Positions 1 through 5,094 of a stretch of 5,734 nucleotides of DNA are shown here, piece after piece. The DNA lies in contig CALDLZ010000468.1 of NCBI GenBank assembly GCA_937915335.1, positions 1 through 5,734 of the forward strand, written 5' to 3'. The notes beneath the pieces were generated by a model. The model made no database searches. It had not been told where the DNA came from and saw only the letters and a program-made list of their open reading frames with translations. Numbering within the stretch: position 1 is the stretch's first letter; the number at the start of each line of letters is the position of its first letter. The position numbers were made by a program, and so were the translations under genes. This DNA is from an uncultured Faecalibacterium sp. (GTDB lineage: Bacteria; Bacillota; Clostridia; Oscillospirales; Ruminococcaceae).

Positions 1-172
1 GCATAGGGGCCAGCTGACCCGCCAGTGTCTTGAGCAGGGTAGATTTTCCTGCGCCATTGGGCCCGATGAGGGTCAGTACCTGCCCGGCAGCGGCTCCCAG
101 CGTGATGCCGGAGGCAAGGGCCGCCTTGCCATAGCCGATGGACAGATCCTTCGTTTCACAGAGAAAATTCAT
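1..172 (-). CDS. ABC transporter ATP-binding protein, FecE/BtuD type (N-terminal fragment)
   Basis: This is the cytoplasmic ATPase that powers the importer encoded just upstream; it is cut by the left window edge, so only about 57 residues are visible. The start is ATG at 172. The protein opens MNFLCETKDLSIGYGKAAL, the usual first beta strand and A-loop aromatic (Tyr near residue 14) of a nucleotide-binding domain. A perfect Walker A motif, GPNGAGKST, follows at about residues 38-46, and then LLKTLAGQLAPM. The start is well supported: AGGAGGG lies at 185-179, six bases upstream, and the ATG overlaps the TGA of the permease gene by four bases (ATGA), a sign of translational coupling. The signature motif, Walker B and H-loop would lie outside the window. 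By family and context it belongs with a FecCD/BtuC permease. The substrate (iron-siderophore, heme or corrinoid) cannot be read from the ATPase. Confidence 0.93.
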   Translation of the reverse strand, partial: MNFLCETKDLSIGYGKAALASGITLGAAAGQVLTLIGPNGAGKSTLLKTLAGQLAPM

Positions 173-1185
173 CGTGCACCCTCCTGATTGCGGTGGACCA
201 GCAGCCAGATGACCACCGGGGCACCGAACACGGCTGTGACCGAACTGATGGACAGTTCCGTGGGGGCAAACAGGCTGCGTGCGATGAGGTCGCACAGCAG
301 ACAAAACGCCGCCCCACCCAGACAGCACCCGGGCAGAACTACCAGCGGCTTTGCGCTGCCCAACAGCTGCTTGACCAGATGGGGCACCGCGATGCCTACA
401 AAGGAGATGGGGCCTGCAAAGGCGGTCACGCAGGCGGCCAGCAGGCTGGAAAGCAGCACCAGCAGCCGGGAAAAGGCTTTGACATTGATGCCCACGCTCT
501 GAGCATAGGCTTCGCCCATCTGGTAAGCGGTCATGGGTTTGGAAAGGCAGAACGCCGCCGCCAGTGCCGGAAGAACCACCAGCGCTGCCGCCTGCACATT
601 GCCCCAGGTCATGCCGGAAAAGCTGCCCTGCGACCAGTTGTGGAGGTTAACGATGCTGCTGTCCTGCGCAAAGGTCACCACAAACTCAGTGATGGCGGAA
701 CAGATATAGCCGATCATCACGCCGCAAATGACGAGAATACTCATCCGCTGCACCCGACGGGAAACGGCCAGCACAAAGGCCATGGAGGCCATGGCACCCG
801 CAAAAGCGGCTAAGATCAGGGTAAGGGAGCTGGTAAGCAGGCCGCAGTTGAGGAAAATGACCATAACCAGGGCCACTGCCAGCTTGGCACCGCTGGAAAT
901 CCCCATGACGAAGGGGCCTGCAATGGGGTTTGCAAAAAACGTCTGGAGCAGGTAGCCTGCCGCCGAGAGCGCCGCTCCCAGCAACACCACCATCACAGCG
1001 CGGGGCAGGCGCAGCTGGGTAATGATGCCCACGCTCAGCGCGTCCTGCCCATGACCTGTCAGTACCGCTGCCACAGCCCCCGGGGTCAGGCGCACGCTGC
1101 CCCAGAACAGGTTGGCGGCAAACAGTACCGCCAGCAGCAGGGCAAGGATACTGTATGAGAATATCAGACGTTTTTTGCTGGTCAT
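169..1185 (-). CDS. FecCD/BtuC-family ABC transporter permease
   Basis: This is a polytopic membrane permease of 338 aa, a normal length for the FecCD family (BtuC, FhuB halves, FepD), whose homodimers move iron-siderophore, heme or cobalamin through the membrane. Hydrophobic segments run throughout from residue 8 to 333, consistent with the roughly ten helices of the family. Family motifs are visible: LRLPR at 58-62, NPIAGPFVMGISSGA at 86-100, Trp184 in the WSQGS motif, GPISFVGIAVPH at 258-269 ahead of the coupling region that contacts the ATPase, and GAPV at 321-324. The VPH motif is followed by LVKQ rather than the more common arginine-containing form, a small departure. The ATG at 1185 lies four bases beyond the TAA of the substrate-binding gene; the Shine-Dalgarno is weak (AAAGG, GAG) and sits inside that gene's 3' end, so translation is probably coupled. 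The family is certain, the substrate is not. Confidence 0.95.
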   Translation of the reverse strand: MTSKKRLIFSYSILALLLAVLFAANLFWGSVRLTPGAVAAVLTGHGQDALSVGIITQLRLPRAVMVVLLGAALSAAGYLLQTFFANPIAGPFVMGISSGAKLAVALVMVIFLNCGLLTSSLTLILAAFAGAMASMAFVLAVSRRVQRMSILVICGVMIGYICSAITEFVVTFAQDSSIVNLHNWSQGSFSGMTWGNVQAAALVVLPALAAAFCLSKPMTAYQMGEAYAQSVGINVKAFSRLLVLLSSLLAACVTAFAGPISFVGIAVPHLVKQLLGSAKPLVVLPGCCLGGAAFCLLCDLIARSLFAPTELSISSVTAVFGAPVVIWLLVHRNQEGAR

Positions 1186-1189
1186 AGAC

Positions 1190-2326
1190 TTACTCTACCT
1201 TTATCAGAAATTGCAGTCCGGTGGGATTCTCTTCAGTGAACACAGCATGGAGATCCAGCACAAAATCCGCCAGCTCCATGCTCTGCTGGAAAAAGCTCTG
1301 CGTGGTGCACCAGACGCTGCCGTTCTGCACGGCCTTGAACTCAGCCAGCAGGGAGCACTTGGCGATCAGCTCATCGGTGGTATGCACAACGCCCTCGATG
1401 GTGCTGTTATAAATAAGGTAATCGGCATCCTTGGCACCGGCGTAAAAATCCTCCAACGGCAGGTTCATGGTGGAAAGATTATTGCCGCTGTCGGTCAGGT
1501 CGGCAAACACGTAGTCGCCGCCGGCCATCTCGATCATCTGAGCCACATAGTCGCCGCCCTTGCGCACATTGGCAAGGTTGTTGCCGGTAATGGAGAAGAA
1601 TGCACAGCTCTTGCCGGTAGAAGGCTGCTCCAGCAGCGGGGAAACCCGCTCCACCTGCCGGGCAAACACCCGCTCAGCCTGCTCTTCCCTGCCCAGCAGG
1701 ATGCCCCAGAACTTGAGCCACTCCATCCGGGCTAAGGGGCTGCTCTCGTAGCTGGAACGCTCCACGATCACAGGGATATCGAATTGTTCCAGCTGCTCCT
1801 TGACCTCCGGGGTATGGTAGATCATAGTGTTTTCAATGGCAAGGCCGCAGTTAGCCGCAAGAATTTTCTCGTAGTCGGGTGCGCTGTATTTGCCGGCATA
1901 GGCAATGCTTCCGGCTTCCATGGCGGCCCTGGCTTCCTCGAGATACCAGCCGTCGGCCCGGGTGCCGGAAAGGCTGATGCTGTCCAGCCCATCCAGCGCA
2001 ATGAACAGGTCCATCACCGAGGTAGAGACAAGATAGATGTTCTCCACCGGCTGGCGCAGGACGGTCACCCCCTCGGGCAGCTCGTCCACCTCGGCGGCAT
2101 CTTCTGGCACCACAAGGAATTTTGCCCCGTCCTCCGGGATCGTCAGCATGGTATAGCCGCCCTCGTAGCAGTCCGCCGTGAACTGCTGAGCGTAGTCCAG
2201 CGGATAAGCGTGGTCAAATACCAGCTTCTCCGTGTTGGCGGGAGCCGTTTCCGTGGAGGAACAGCCTGCCAGCAGCAGGGCGGAAACAGGCAGAGCTCGC
2301 AGGAATTGTTGTCTCGTCAGTTTCAT
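1190..2326 (-). CDS. ABC transporter substrate-binding lipoprotein, iron-complex/heme/corrinoid class
   Basis: This 378-aa protein is the extracytoplasmic receptor of the importer. The N-terminus (MKLTRQQFLRALPVSALLLAGC) is a lipoprotein signal with lipobox LLAGC, so Cys22 should be lipidated and the protein anchored on the outer face of the membrane. The mature part follows the two-lobe plan of periplasmic binding protein class III (BtuF/FhuD/FepB type). Lobe 1 includes NIYLVSTSVMDLFIALDGLD at about 96-115, GTRADGWY at 121-128 and AGKYSAPDYE at 144-153. A linking helix region around 195-235 follows, and then lobe 2 with NNLSTMNLPLEDF at 282-294 and VWCTTQSFFQQSMELADF near 338-355. It overlaps neither neighbour and leads the permease by only four bases. 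The ATG at 2326 is followed directly by the signal peptide, but no good Shine-Dalgarno is visible just upstream; the nearest purine-rich run (GAGAGGA) is over 20 bases away, at the end of a repeat element. Automated annotation would probably call it an iron transporter. The neighbouring cobalamin riboswitch and CbiK make a corrinoid or other tetrapyrrole ligand equally plausible (inference). Confidence 0.92.
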   Translation of the reverse strand: MKLTRQQFLRALPVSALLLAGCSSTETAPANTEKLVFDHAYPLDYAQQFTADCYEGGYTMLTIPEDGAKFLVVPEDAAEVDELPEGVTVLRQPVENIYLVSTSVMDLFIALDGLDSISLSGTRADGWYLEEARAAMEAGSIAYAGKYSAPDYEKILAANCGLAIENTMIYHTPEVKEQLEQFDIPVIVERSSYESSPLARMEWLKFWGILLGREEQAERVFARQVERVSPLLEQPSTGKSCAFFSITGNNLANVRKGGDYVAQMIEMAGGDYVFADLTDSGNNLSTMNLPLEDFYAGAKDADYLIYNSTIEGVVHTTDELIAKCSLLAEFKAVQNGSVWCTTQSFFQQSMELADFVLDLHAVFTEENPTGLQFLIKVE

Positions 2327-2339
2327 AGTTATCGTTAGC

Positions 2340-2390
2340 AGGCTCGTCCTCTCAGGCGCTTACGCGCCAGCTCCCCCAAAGGGGGAGCCT
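2340..2390. repeat. Short palindromic repeat element (REP/MITE-like) between two genes
   Basis: A compact double-hairpin block sits in the 84-bp gap between the two lipoprotein genes. Hairpin A is GCTCCCCC (2370-2377), loop AAA, GGGGGAGC (2381-2388), a perfect 8-bp stem. Hairpin B is GGCGC (2355-2359), loop TTAC, GCGCC (2364-2368), which on the minus strand gives a GTAA tetraloop. The ends are a 6-bp inverted pair, AGGCTC (2340-2345) and GAGCCT (2385-2390). There is no U-run after either hairpin on the minus strand, so it is not a normal intrinsic terminator. From memory, very similar blocks built around CTCCCCCAAAGGGGGAG are scattered through Faecalibacterium and related genomes. The copy number cannot be tested from this window. 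Confidence 0.7.
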
Positions 2391-2410
2391 TGGGCAATAC
2401 CCCGTAAGTA

Positions 2411-3262
2411 TCAATTCAAAGTAAAGGTCAGCGTATACTCGATCTCGTGGGGCTGGCTCATGGCAACGGTATCGGCAGTGACAGCCAGCGGGGTACCCAG
2501 AGCGGCAACAGGGATCTCAAAGGTGGAGTTGCCCTCGGTGTTGATGGGCAGGTACTTCTCGCCGTCCACGATCATGTAATCATAGTTGGGGCTGCTCCAC
2601 ACGATGGTGGCGGTCATTTTTCCGCCGGCGACGGTCAGGGCCGCGGGGCTTTCCACGCTGGCACGGCCGGAACCGCCCTCCAAGGTCACGTTGACGCTGT
2701 ACTCGCCGTCATCAGGGATCTCGGCGGCTTCCTCGGTCTTGGGCTGGGCATTACGGACGCTCACGGTGTGGTCATACCATTTTCCCTTGGTGCCCAGAAT
2801 GGCTACCTGGAAGTCCTCGTCCAGAGCGGTCAGCGGGATATCAAAGCCGTAGACCTCTTCCGAAGTGCCGTCGGAGTAGGTGACAGTGTCGGTGGTGGGC
2901 AGCAGCCAGTCAGCCTTGTTATTCTCGGCATCAGCGGCCATGCCAACATACAGGTTGACGATCTTCTTGGAAGCCAGGCTGACATGGAAGGTCATCTCGC
3001 CGTTTTCCACGGTCAGAGTGCCCTTGCCGTCGCAGGCCTCGTTGACATGGAACATGCTGCTGTCGGTATCGAACTCGGCAGTGTACACGCCATCGGGCAG
3101 AGTGGCTTCGGTGCTTTCAGAAGCGGCGGCAGAGCTCACGGCAGAGACAGCCTCACTGGAAGCGGCGGAGGACGCGGTAGAAGAAGACGCGCCGCAGCCG
3201 GTCAGGGCGGCGGCCAGCATCAGGGAAGCAACGGACAGAGAAACAAACTGTTTGCAGCGCAT
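2411..3262 (-). CDS. Lipoprotein with two NEAT-like repeats; putative tetrapyrrole-binding surface protein
   Basis: The product is 283 aa. It has a signal peptide ending in lipobox ALTGC (Cys23), then a Ser/Ala/Thr-rich spacer at about 24-53, and then two related beta-rich modules. Module 1 (about 55-171) starts LPDGVYTAEF and contains SSMFHVNEACDGKGTLTVEN and GFDIPLTALDEDFQVAILG. Module 2 (about 184-283) starts DDGEYSVNV and contains AALTVAGGKMTATIVWSS, YDYMIVDGEKY and TFEIPVAALGTPLAVTAD, ending in IEYTLTFTL. The modules align with each other (xTLTVxxGxM..., then xFxIPxxALxxxxxV), so they arose by duplication. The plan DGxY start, GK/GE strand, aromatic YxxxxDGxxY and closing hydrophobic strand resembles NEAT domains, which bind heme in Gram-positive surface proteins; this is by eye and not a confirmed match. 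No catalytic motif is visible. The start ATG at 3262 has GAGG ten bases upstream (3276-3273). It lies between an exported CbiK and an uptake ABC transporter, which suits a ligand-capture or relay role. Cargo (heme, corrinoid or other) is unknown. Confidence 0.85.
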   Translation of the reverse strand: MRCKQFVSLSVASLMLAAALTGCGASSSTASSAASSEAVSAVSSAAASESTEATLPDGVYTAEFDTDSSMFHVNEACDGKGTLTVENGEMTFHVSLASKKIVNLYVGMAADAENNKADWLLPTTDTVTYSDGTSEEVYGFDIPLTALDEDFQVAILGTKGKWYDHTVSVRNAQPKTEEAAEIPDDGEYSVNVTLEGGSGRASVESPAALTVAGGKMTATIVWSSPNYDYMIVDGEKYLPINTEGNSTFEIPVAALGTPLAVTADTVAMSQPHEIEYTLTFTLN

Positions 3263-3330
3263 AGATCAAATACCTCAAAAAATCAAATTCAAAGTGGGGA
3301 GCGTTCTCCTCGCGCGGGGAAAACTTCCAT

Positions 3331-3364
3331 AAAAAATGCCCGAAAAGATTTCTCCCTTCGGGCA
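3331..3364 (-). terminator. Intrinsic terminator after the CbiK gene
   Basis: On the minus strand TGCCCGAA (3364-3357) pairs perfectly with TTCGGGCA (3344-3337) across a 12-base loop and is followed at once by six T residues (3336-3331). It begins 15 bases past the CbiK stop codon. The loop is larger than usual, so some readthrough into the next lipoprotein gene is possible. Confidence 0.8.
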
Positions 3365-3379
3365 ATGGAATGCAGAATA

Positions 3380-4615
3380 TTAGCCGTTCAGGGAATCGAT
3401 AGCGGCCTTGGTGTGCTCGATGTAGAGCTGCTGGATGTCGCTGATCTCACCCAGACCTGCGATCTGGCAGTCAACAGACTCAAAATCACCGGATGCCTTG
3501 AACTGGCTCAGCCAAGAATCAGCATCCTCACCGGCCATATCATTGTTTGCGTGGTCACCTGCAACAACCATCAGAGGACGCAGGATGACCTTGGTGTAAC
3601 CAGCAGCCTTGACCGCCTCGATGACGTTCTCGCAGGCAGTCTCTTCAGGCTCACCTTCAACAGTGCCGATGAACACGTTGTCATAGCCCAGGGTCTGCAT
3701 CGTGGTCTGCATCTGGCTGTAACTCACCTTTGCAGTGTGTGAGGTGCCATGACCCATAAAGACGAAGGCAACCTTGTCCTCAGCAGTGGCATCCAGGCTG
3801 TCATAACCAGCATCCTTTACAGCGGCAGCGGTGACAGCCTTGGCAACAGCTTCCTTGTCAGCGTTGATGACGGCAGCATCCGCGCCGACCTCACCCAGCA
3901 GGGGTTCAGCAACAGCAACGCTCTCGAACTTGTCCTTGTACTCATCAATCATTTCCATCATCTCGTCGTACTCAGCGCCGTGCATCAGGTGAGTAGGCTG
4001 GACGACCAGGTTCTTCACGCCGTTTGCCACGGCACGATCCAGAGCCTGCTGCATGTTGTCAATCTTCTCGCCATCACGGGCCTGGATATGGTTGATGATG
4101 ATCTGTGCGGTGAACGCACGGCGGACAGACCAATCGGGGTAAGCTTCCTGCAGAGCGTCCTCGATGCCCTTGATATCCTTCACACGGCTGTCGTTGAAGG
4201 AGGTGCCGAAGGAGACCACCAGCAGCTCGTTCTCGCCAATGTTGTCCTCATTACGGCTGTCATCCTTGGATGCATCGCCGGTATCACGGCCAAAGTAATC
4301 GGGATCAGCGTTCTCGCCCTCGACCAGCTCCTTCTGGGTGTCGGTCAATGCGTCCCAGGCAGCCTTGGCCTCCTCGCACTGCGCGTCGGTGTTGTCATTG
4401 CGCTCCTGCACATAGATGGCATCGATCAGATCGGCAACGTTCTTTGCAGCCAACTCGTCCGCCTCCTCGCCGGAAACCTCGCTGCTGGCAGCGGTAGAGC
4501 TTGCCGTGCTGGAGGCAGCAGTGCTGCTTGCGGCACCGCAGCCGGACAGAACACCGGCGCAGAGTGCCAGAGCGGTCAGAGCGGCCGCTGCTTTGTGGAT
4601 GGTGCGTTTTCTCAT
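3380..4615 (-). CDS. cbiK: Exported CbiK-type sirohydrochlorin cobaltochelatase lipoprotein
   Basis: This 411-aa protein belongs to the CbiK family (anaerobic cobaltochelatase that inserts Co2+ into sirohydrochlorin in B12 synthesis). Unlike the roughly 260-aa cytoplasmic Salmonella enzyme, it opens with a signal peptide and lipobox VLSGC (Cys26), then a Ser/Ala/Thr-rich linker at 27-48. A small helical segment follows at about 50-108 (AKAAWDALTDTQKELVEG), and an acidic spacer leads to the catalytic domain from about 129 to 411. That domain begins LLVVSFGTSFNDSR and contains all three expected metal-site residues: Glu215 in THLMHGAEYDEM, His289 in FMGHGTSH and His355 in VAGDHANNDMAGED. I equate these with Glu89, His145 and His207 of Salmonella CbiK, recalled from memory. 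The active site therefore looks intact, but the protein should act outside the membrane. The start is ATG 4615: AGGAAGG lies nine bases upstream and the signal peptide follows directly; an in-frame ATG at 4957 is inside the riboswitch and is rejected. It is the first gene behind a cobalamin riboswitch. Whether it inserts, removes or only binds a metal or tetrapyrrole is unknown. Confidence 0.93.
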   Translation of the reverse strand: MRKRTIHKAAAALTALALCAGVLSGCGAASSTAASSTASSTAASSEVSGEEADELAAKNVADLIDAIYVQERNDNTDAQCEEAKAAWDALTDTQKELVEGENADPDYFGRDTGDASKDDSRNEDNIGENELLVVSFGTSFNDSRVKDIKGIEDALQEAYPDWSVRRAFTAQIIINHIQARDGEKIDNMQQALDRAVANGVKNLVVQPTHLMHGAEYDEMMEMIDEYKDKFESVAVAEPLLGEVGADAAVINADKEAVAKAVTAAAVKDAGYDSLDATAEDKVAFVFMGHGTSHTAKVSYSQMQTTMQTLGYDNVFIGTVEGEPEETACENVIEAVKAAGYTKVILRPLMVVAGDHANNDMAGEDADSWLSQFKASGDFESVDCQIAGLGEISDIQQLYIEHTKAAIDSLNG

Positions 4616-4683
4616 CTTGTTTTTCCTTCCTGTTTCGAAAAATTTGCGGCGCTGAACAGATGGGCACAGGAAAGAGGGCCTGT

Positions 4684-4730
4684 AAAAGAAAAAGGTCTTT
4701 TTGCTTGCGGGATGGCAAAACAAAAAGACC
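4684..4730 (-). terminator. Riboswitch-controlled intrinsic terminator
   Basis: On the minus strand GGTCTTTTTG (4730-4721) pairs perfectly with CAAAAAGACC (4703-4694). The inner bases TTGC/GCAA can extend the stem, and the U-rich tail TTTTTCTTTT runs 4693-4684. It lies between the cobalamin aptamer and the CbiK start codon, over 65 bases upstream of the gene, so it is the off-switch of the leader and not a gene-end terminator. It indicates control by premature transcription termination. Confidence 0.85.
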
Positions 4731-4797
4731 CTTTGCAGTTTCAGGCTTTTTGGGTACAACCAATTCCTCGTGATCTGGGGCACAGCGCCCCCGTACC
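4731..4797 (-). promoter_or_regulatory. Riboswitch expression platform with candidate antiterminator strand
   Basis: Immediately after the aptamer the RNA can form a closed arm: GGTAC (4797-4793) with GTACC (4757-4753), enclosing a small GGGGC/GCCCC hairpin. Next to it lies CAAAAAGCC (4752-4744), almost a copy of the terminator's 3' arm CAAAAAGACC. It can pair, with a small bulge, with the terminator's 5' arm GGGTCTTTTTG (4731-4721 plus adjacent G), which would prevent terminator formation. By family precedent cobalamin binding should favour termination. The direction is inferred, while the competing pairings are visible. Confidence 0.6.
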
Positions 4798-4996
4798 AAC
4801 AGCAGGCAGGTCTCCTGGCTGAAAGATCAGCGCCCACCGCCGCCTTCCCAGGCCTTGCGGCCCAGTGACCGGTGCAAAGCACCCTGACGGTGAACTCCCT
4901 TATCACAGTGACGAGATCGTGCGGGATTTGCACCCGCTTCCCTTTTAACGCTCCCACCGCCGCCCAAAGGCTGCACGGCAGAGCGCACCTGCTGTT
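4798..4996 (-). ncRNA. Cobalamin (B12/adenosylcobalamin) riboswitch aptamer
   Basis: All diagnostic parts are present on the minus strand. The closing P1 helix is AACAGCAGG (4996-4988) with CCTGCTGTT (4806-4798), nine perfect pairs. The conserved AGGGAA at 4943-4938 is followed by the stem-loop GCGGG-TGCAAAT-CCCGC (4937-4921). GTCACTGTGA at 4912-4903 is a one-base variant of the usual GCCACTG. The B12 box AGCCAGGAGACCTGCC lies at 4820-4805. Accessory hairpins include a P2-like arm closed by CGCTC/GAGCG, GGTGC-TTT-GCACC, and GGCC-GCAA-GGCC with a GNRA loop. It senses cobalamin in the transcript leader and should lower expression of the downstream CbiK lipoprotein when cobalamin is plentiful. 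The long accessory arms favour the larger AdoCbl-type class, though ligand preference cannot be settled by eye. Confidence 0.96.
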
Positions 4997-5015
4997 CTCT
5001 GTTCAGTTCGGAAAA

Positions 5016-5044
5016 AGTATAGCACACACGGCGGAAAAAGGCAA
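5016..5044 (-). promoter_or_regulatory. Sigma70-type promoter for the riboswitch-cbiK transcript
   Basis: The -35 is TTGCCT (5044-5039), followed by a 17-base spacer and the -10 TATACT (5021-5016). Transcription would start at about 5010-5008, just ahead of the aptamer P1 strand at 4996. The -35 overlaps the 3' arm and U-tract of the pheT terminator. The -10 is near consensus, the spacing is ideal, and the -35 matches TTGACA at four of six positions. Confidence 0.75.
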
Positions 5045-5077
5045 GGCCGCCCATGCGTTACGCACGGGCGGCCTTGC
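5036..5077 (-). terminator. Intrinsic terminator of the pheT transcript
   Basis: GCAAGGCCGCCC (5077-5066 on the minus strand) pairs perfectly with GGGCGGCCTTGC (5052-5041). The stem extends through an A/C mismatch into TGCG-TAA-CGCA, and a C plus five T residues follow. It starts 17 bases past the pheT stop codon. It isolates the riboswitch operon from pheT transcription. Confidence 0.9.
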
Positions 5078-5094
5078 TATTATCTCATTCTATT

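Noticed and set aside
2285..2326. Tat signal in the substrate-binding protein (TRQQFLR)
   Set aside because: The second arginine of the twin pair is glutamine. The lipobox with a short hydrophobic stretch fits an ordinary lipoprotein signal.
3296..3312. Small hairpin GGAG-AACG-CTCC between cbiK and the next gene
   Set aside because: It has only four pairs with no U-run or known motif; probably chance.
2447..3742. A 431-codon open frame on the plus strand
   Set aside because: It lies antisense across two well-supported lipoprotein genes and a terminator. Its translation is Gly/His/Val-rich without any recognisable domain, as expected for a high-GC shadow.
3749..4822. A 357-codon open frame on the plus strand
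   Set aside because: It is antisense to the CbiK gene and the riboswitch, whose homology and conserved motifs are clear. It has no domain of its own.
4616..4957. A 114-codon in-frame extension upstream of the CbiK start, giving a 525-aa protein
   Set aside because: It would translate through the B12 box and the leader terminator. The ATG at 4615 has a Shine-Dalgarno at nine bases and is followed directly by a lipoprotein signal peptide.
4827..5054. A 75-codon minus-strand open frame within the leader
   Set aside because: It starts in the pheT terminator, upstream of the inferred transcription start, and runs through the riboswitch aptamer. The RNA structure explains the sequence better.
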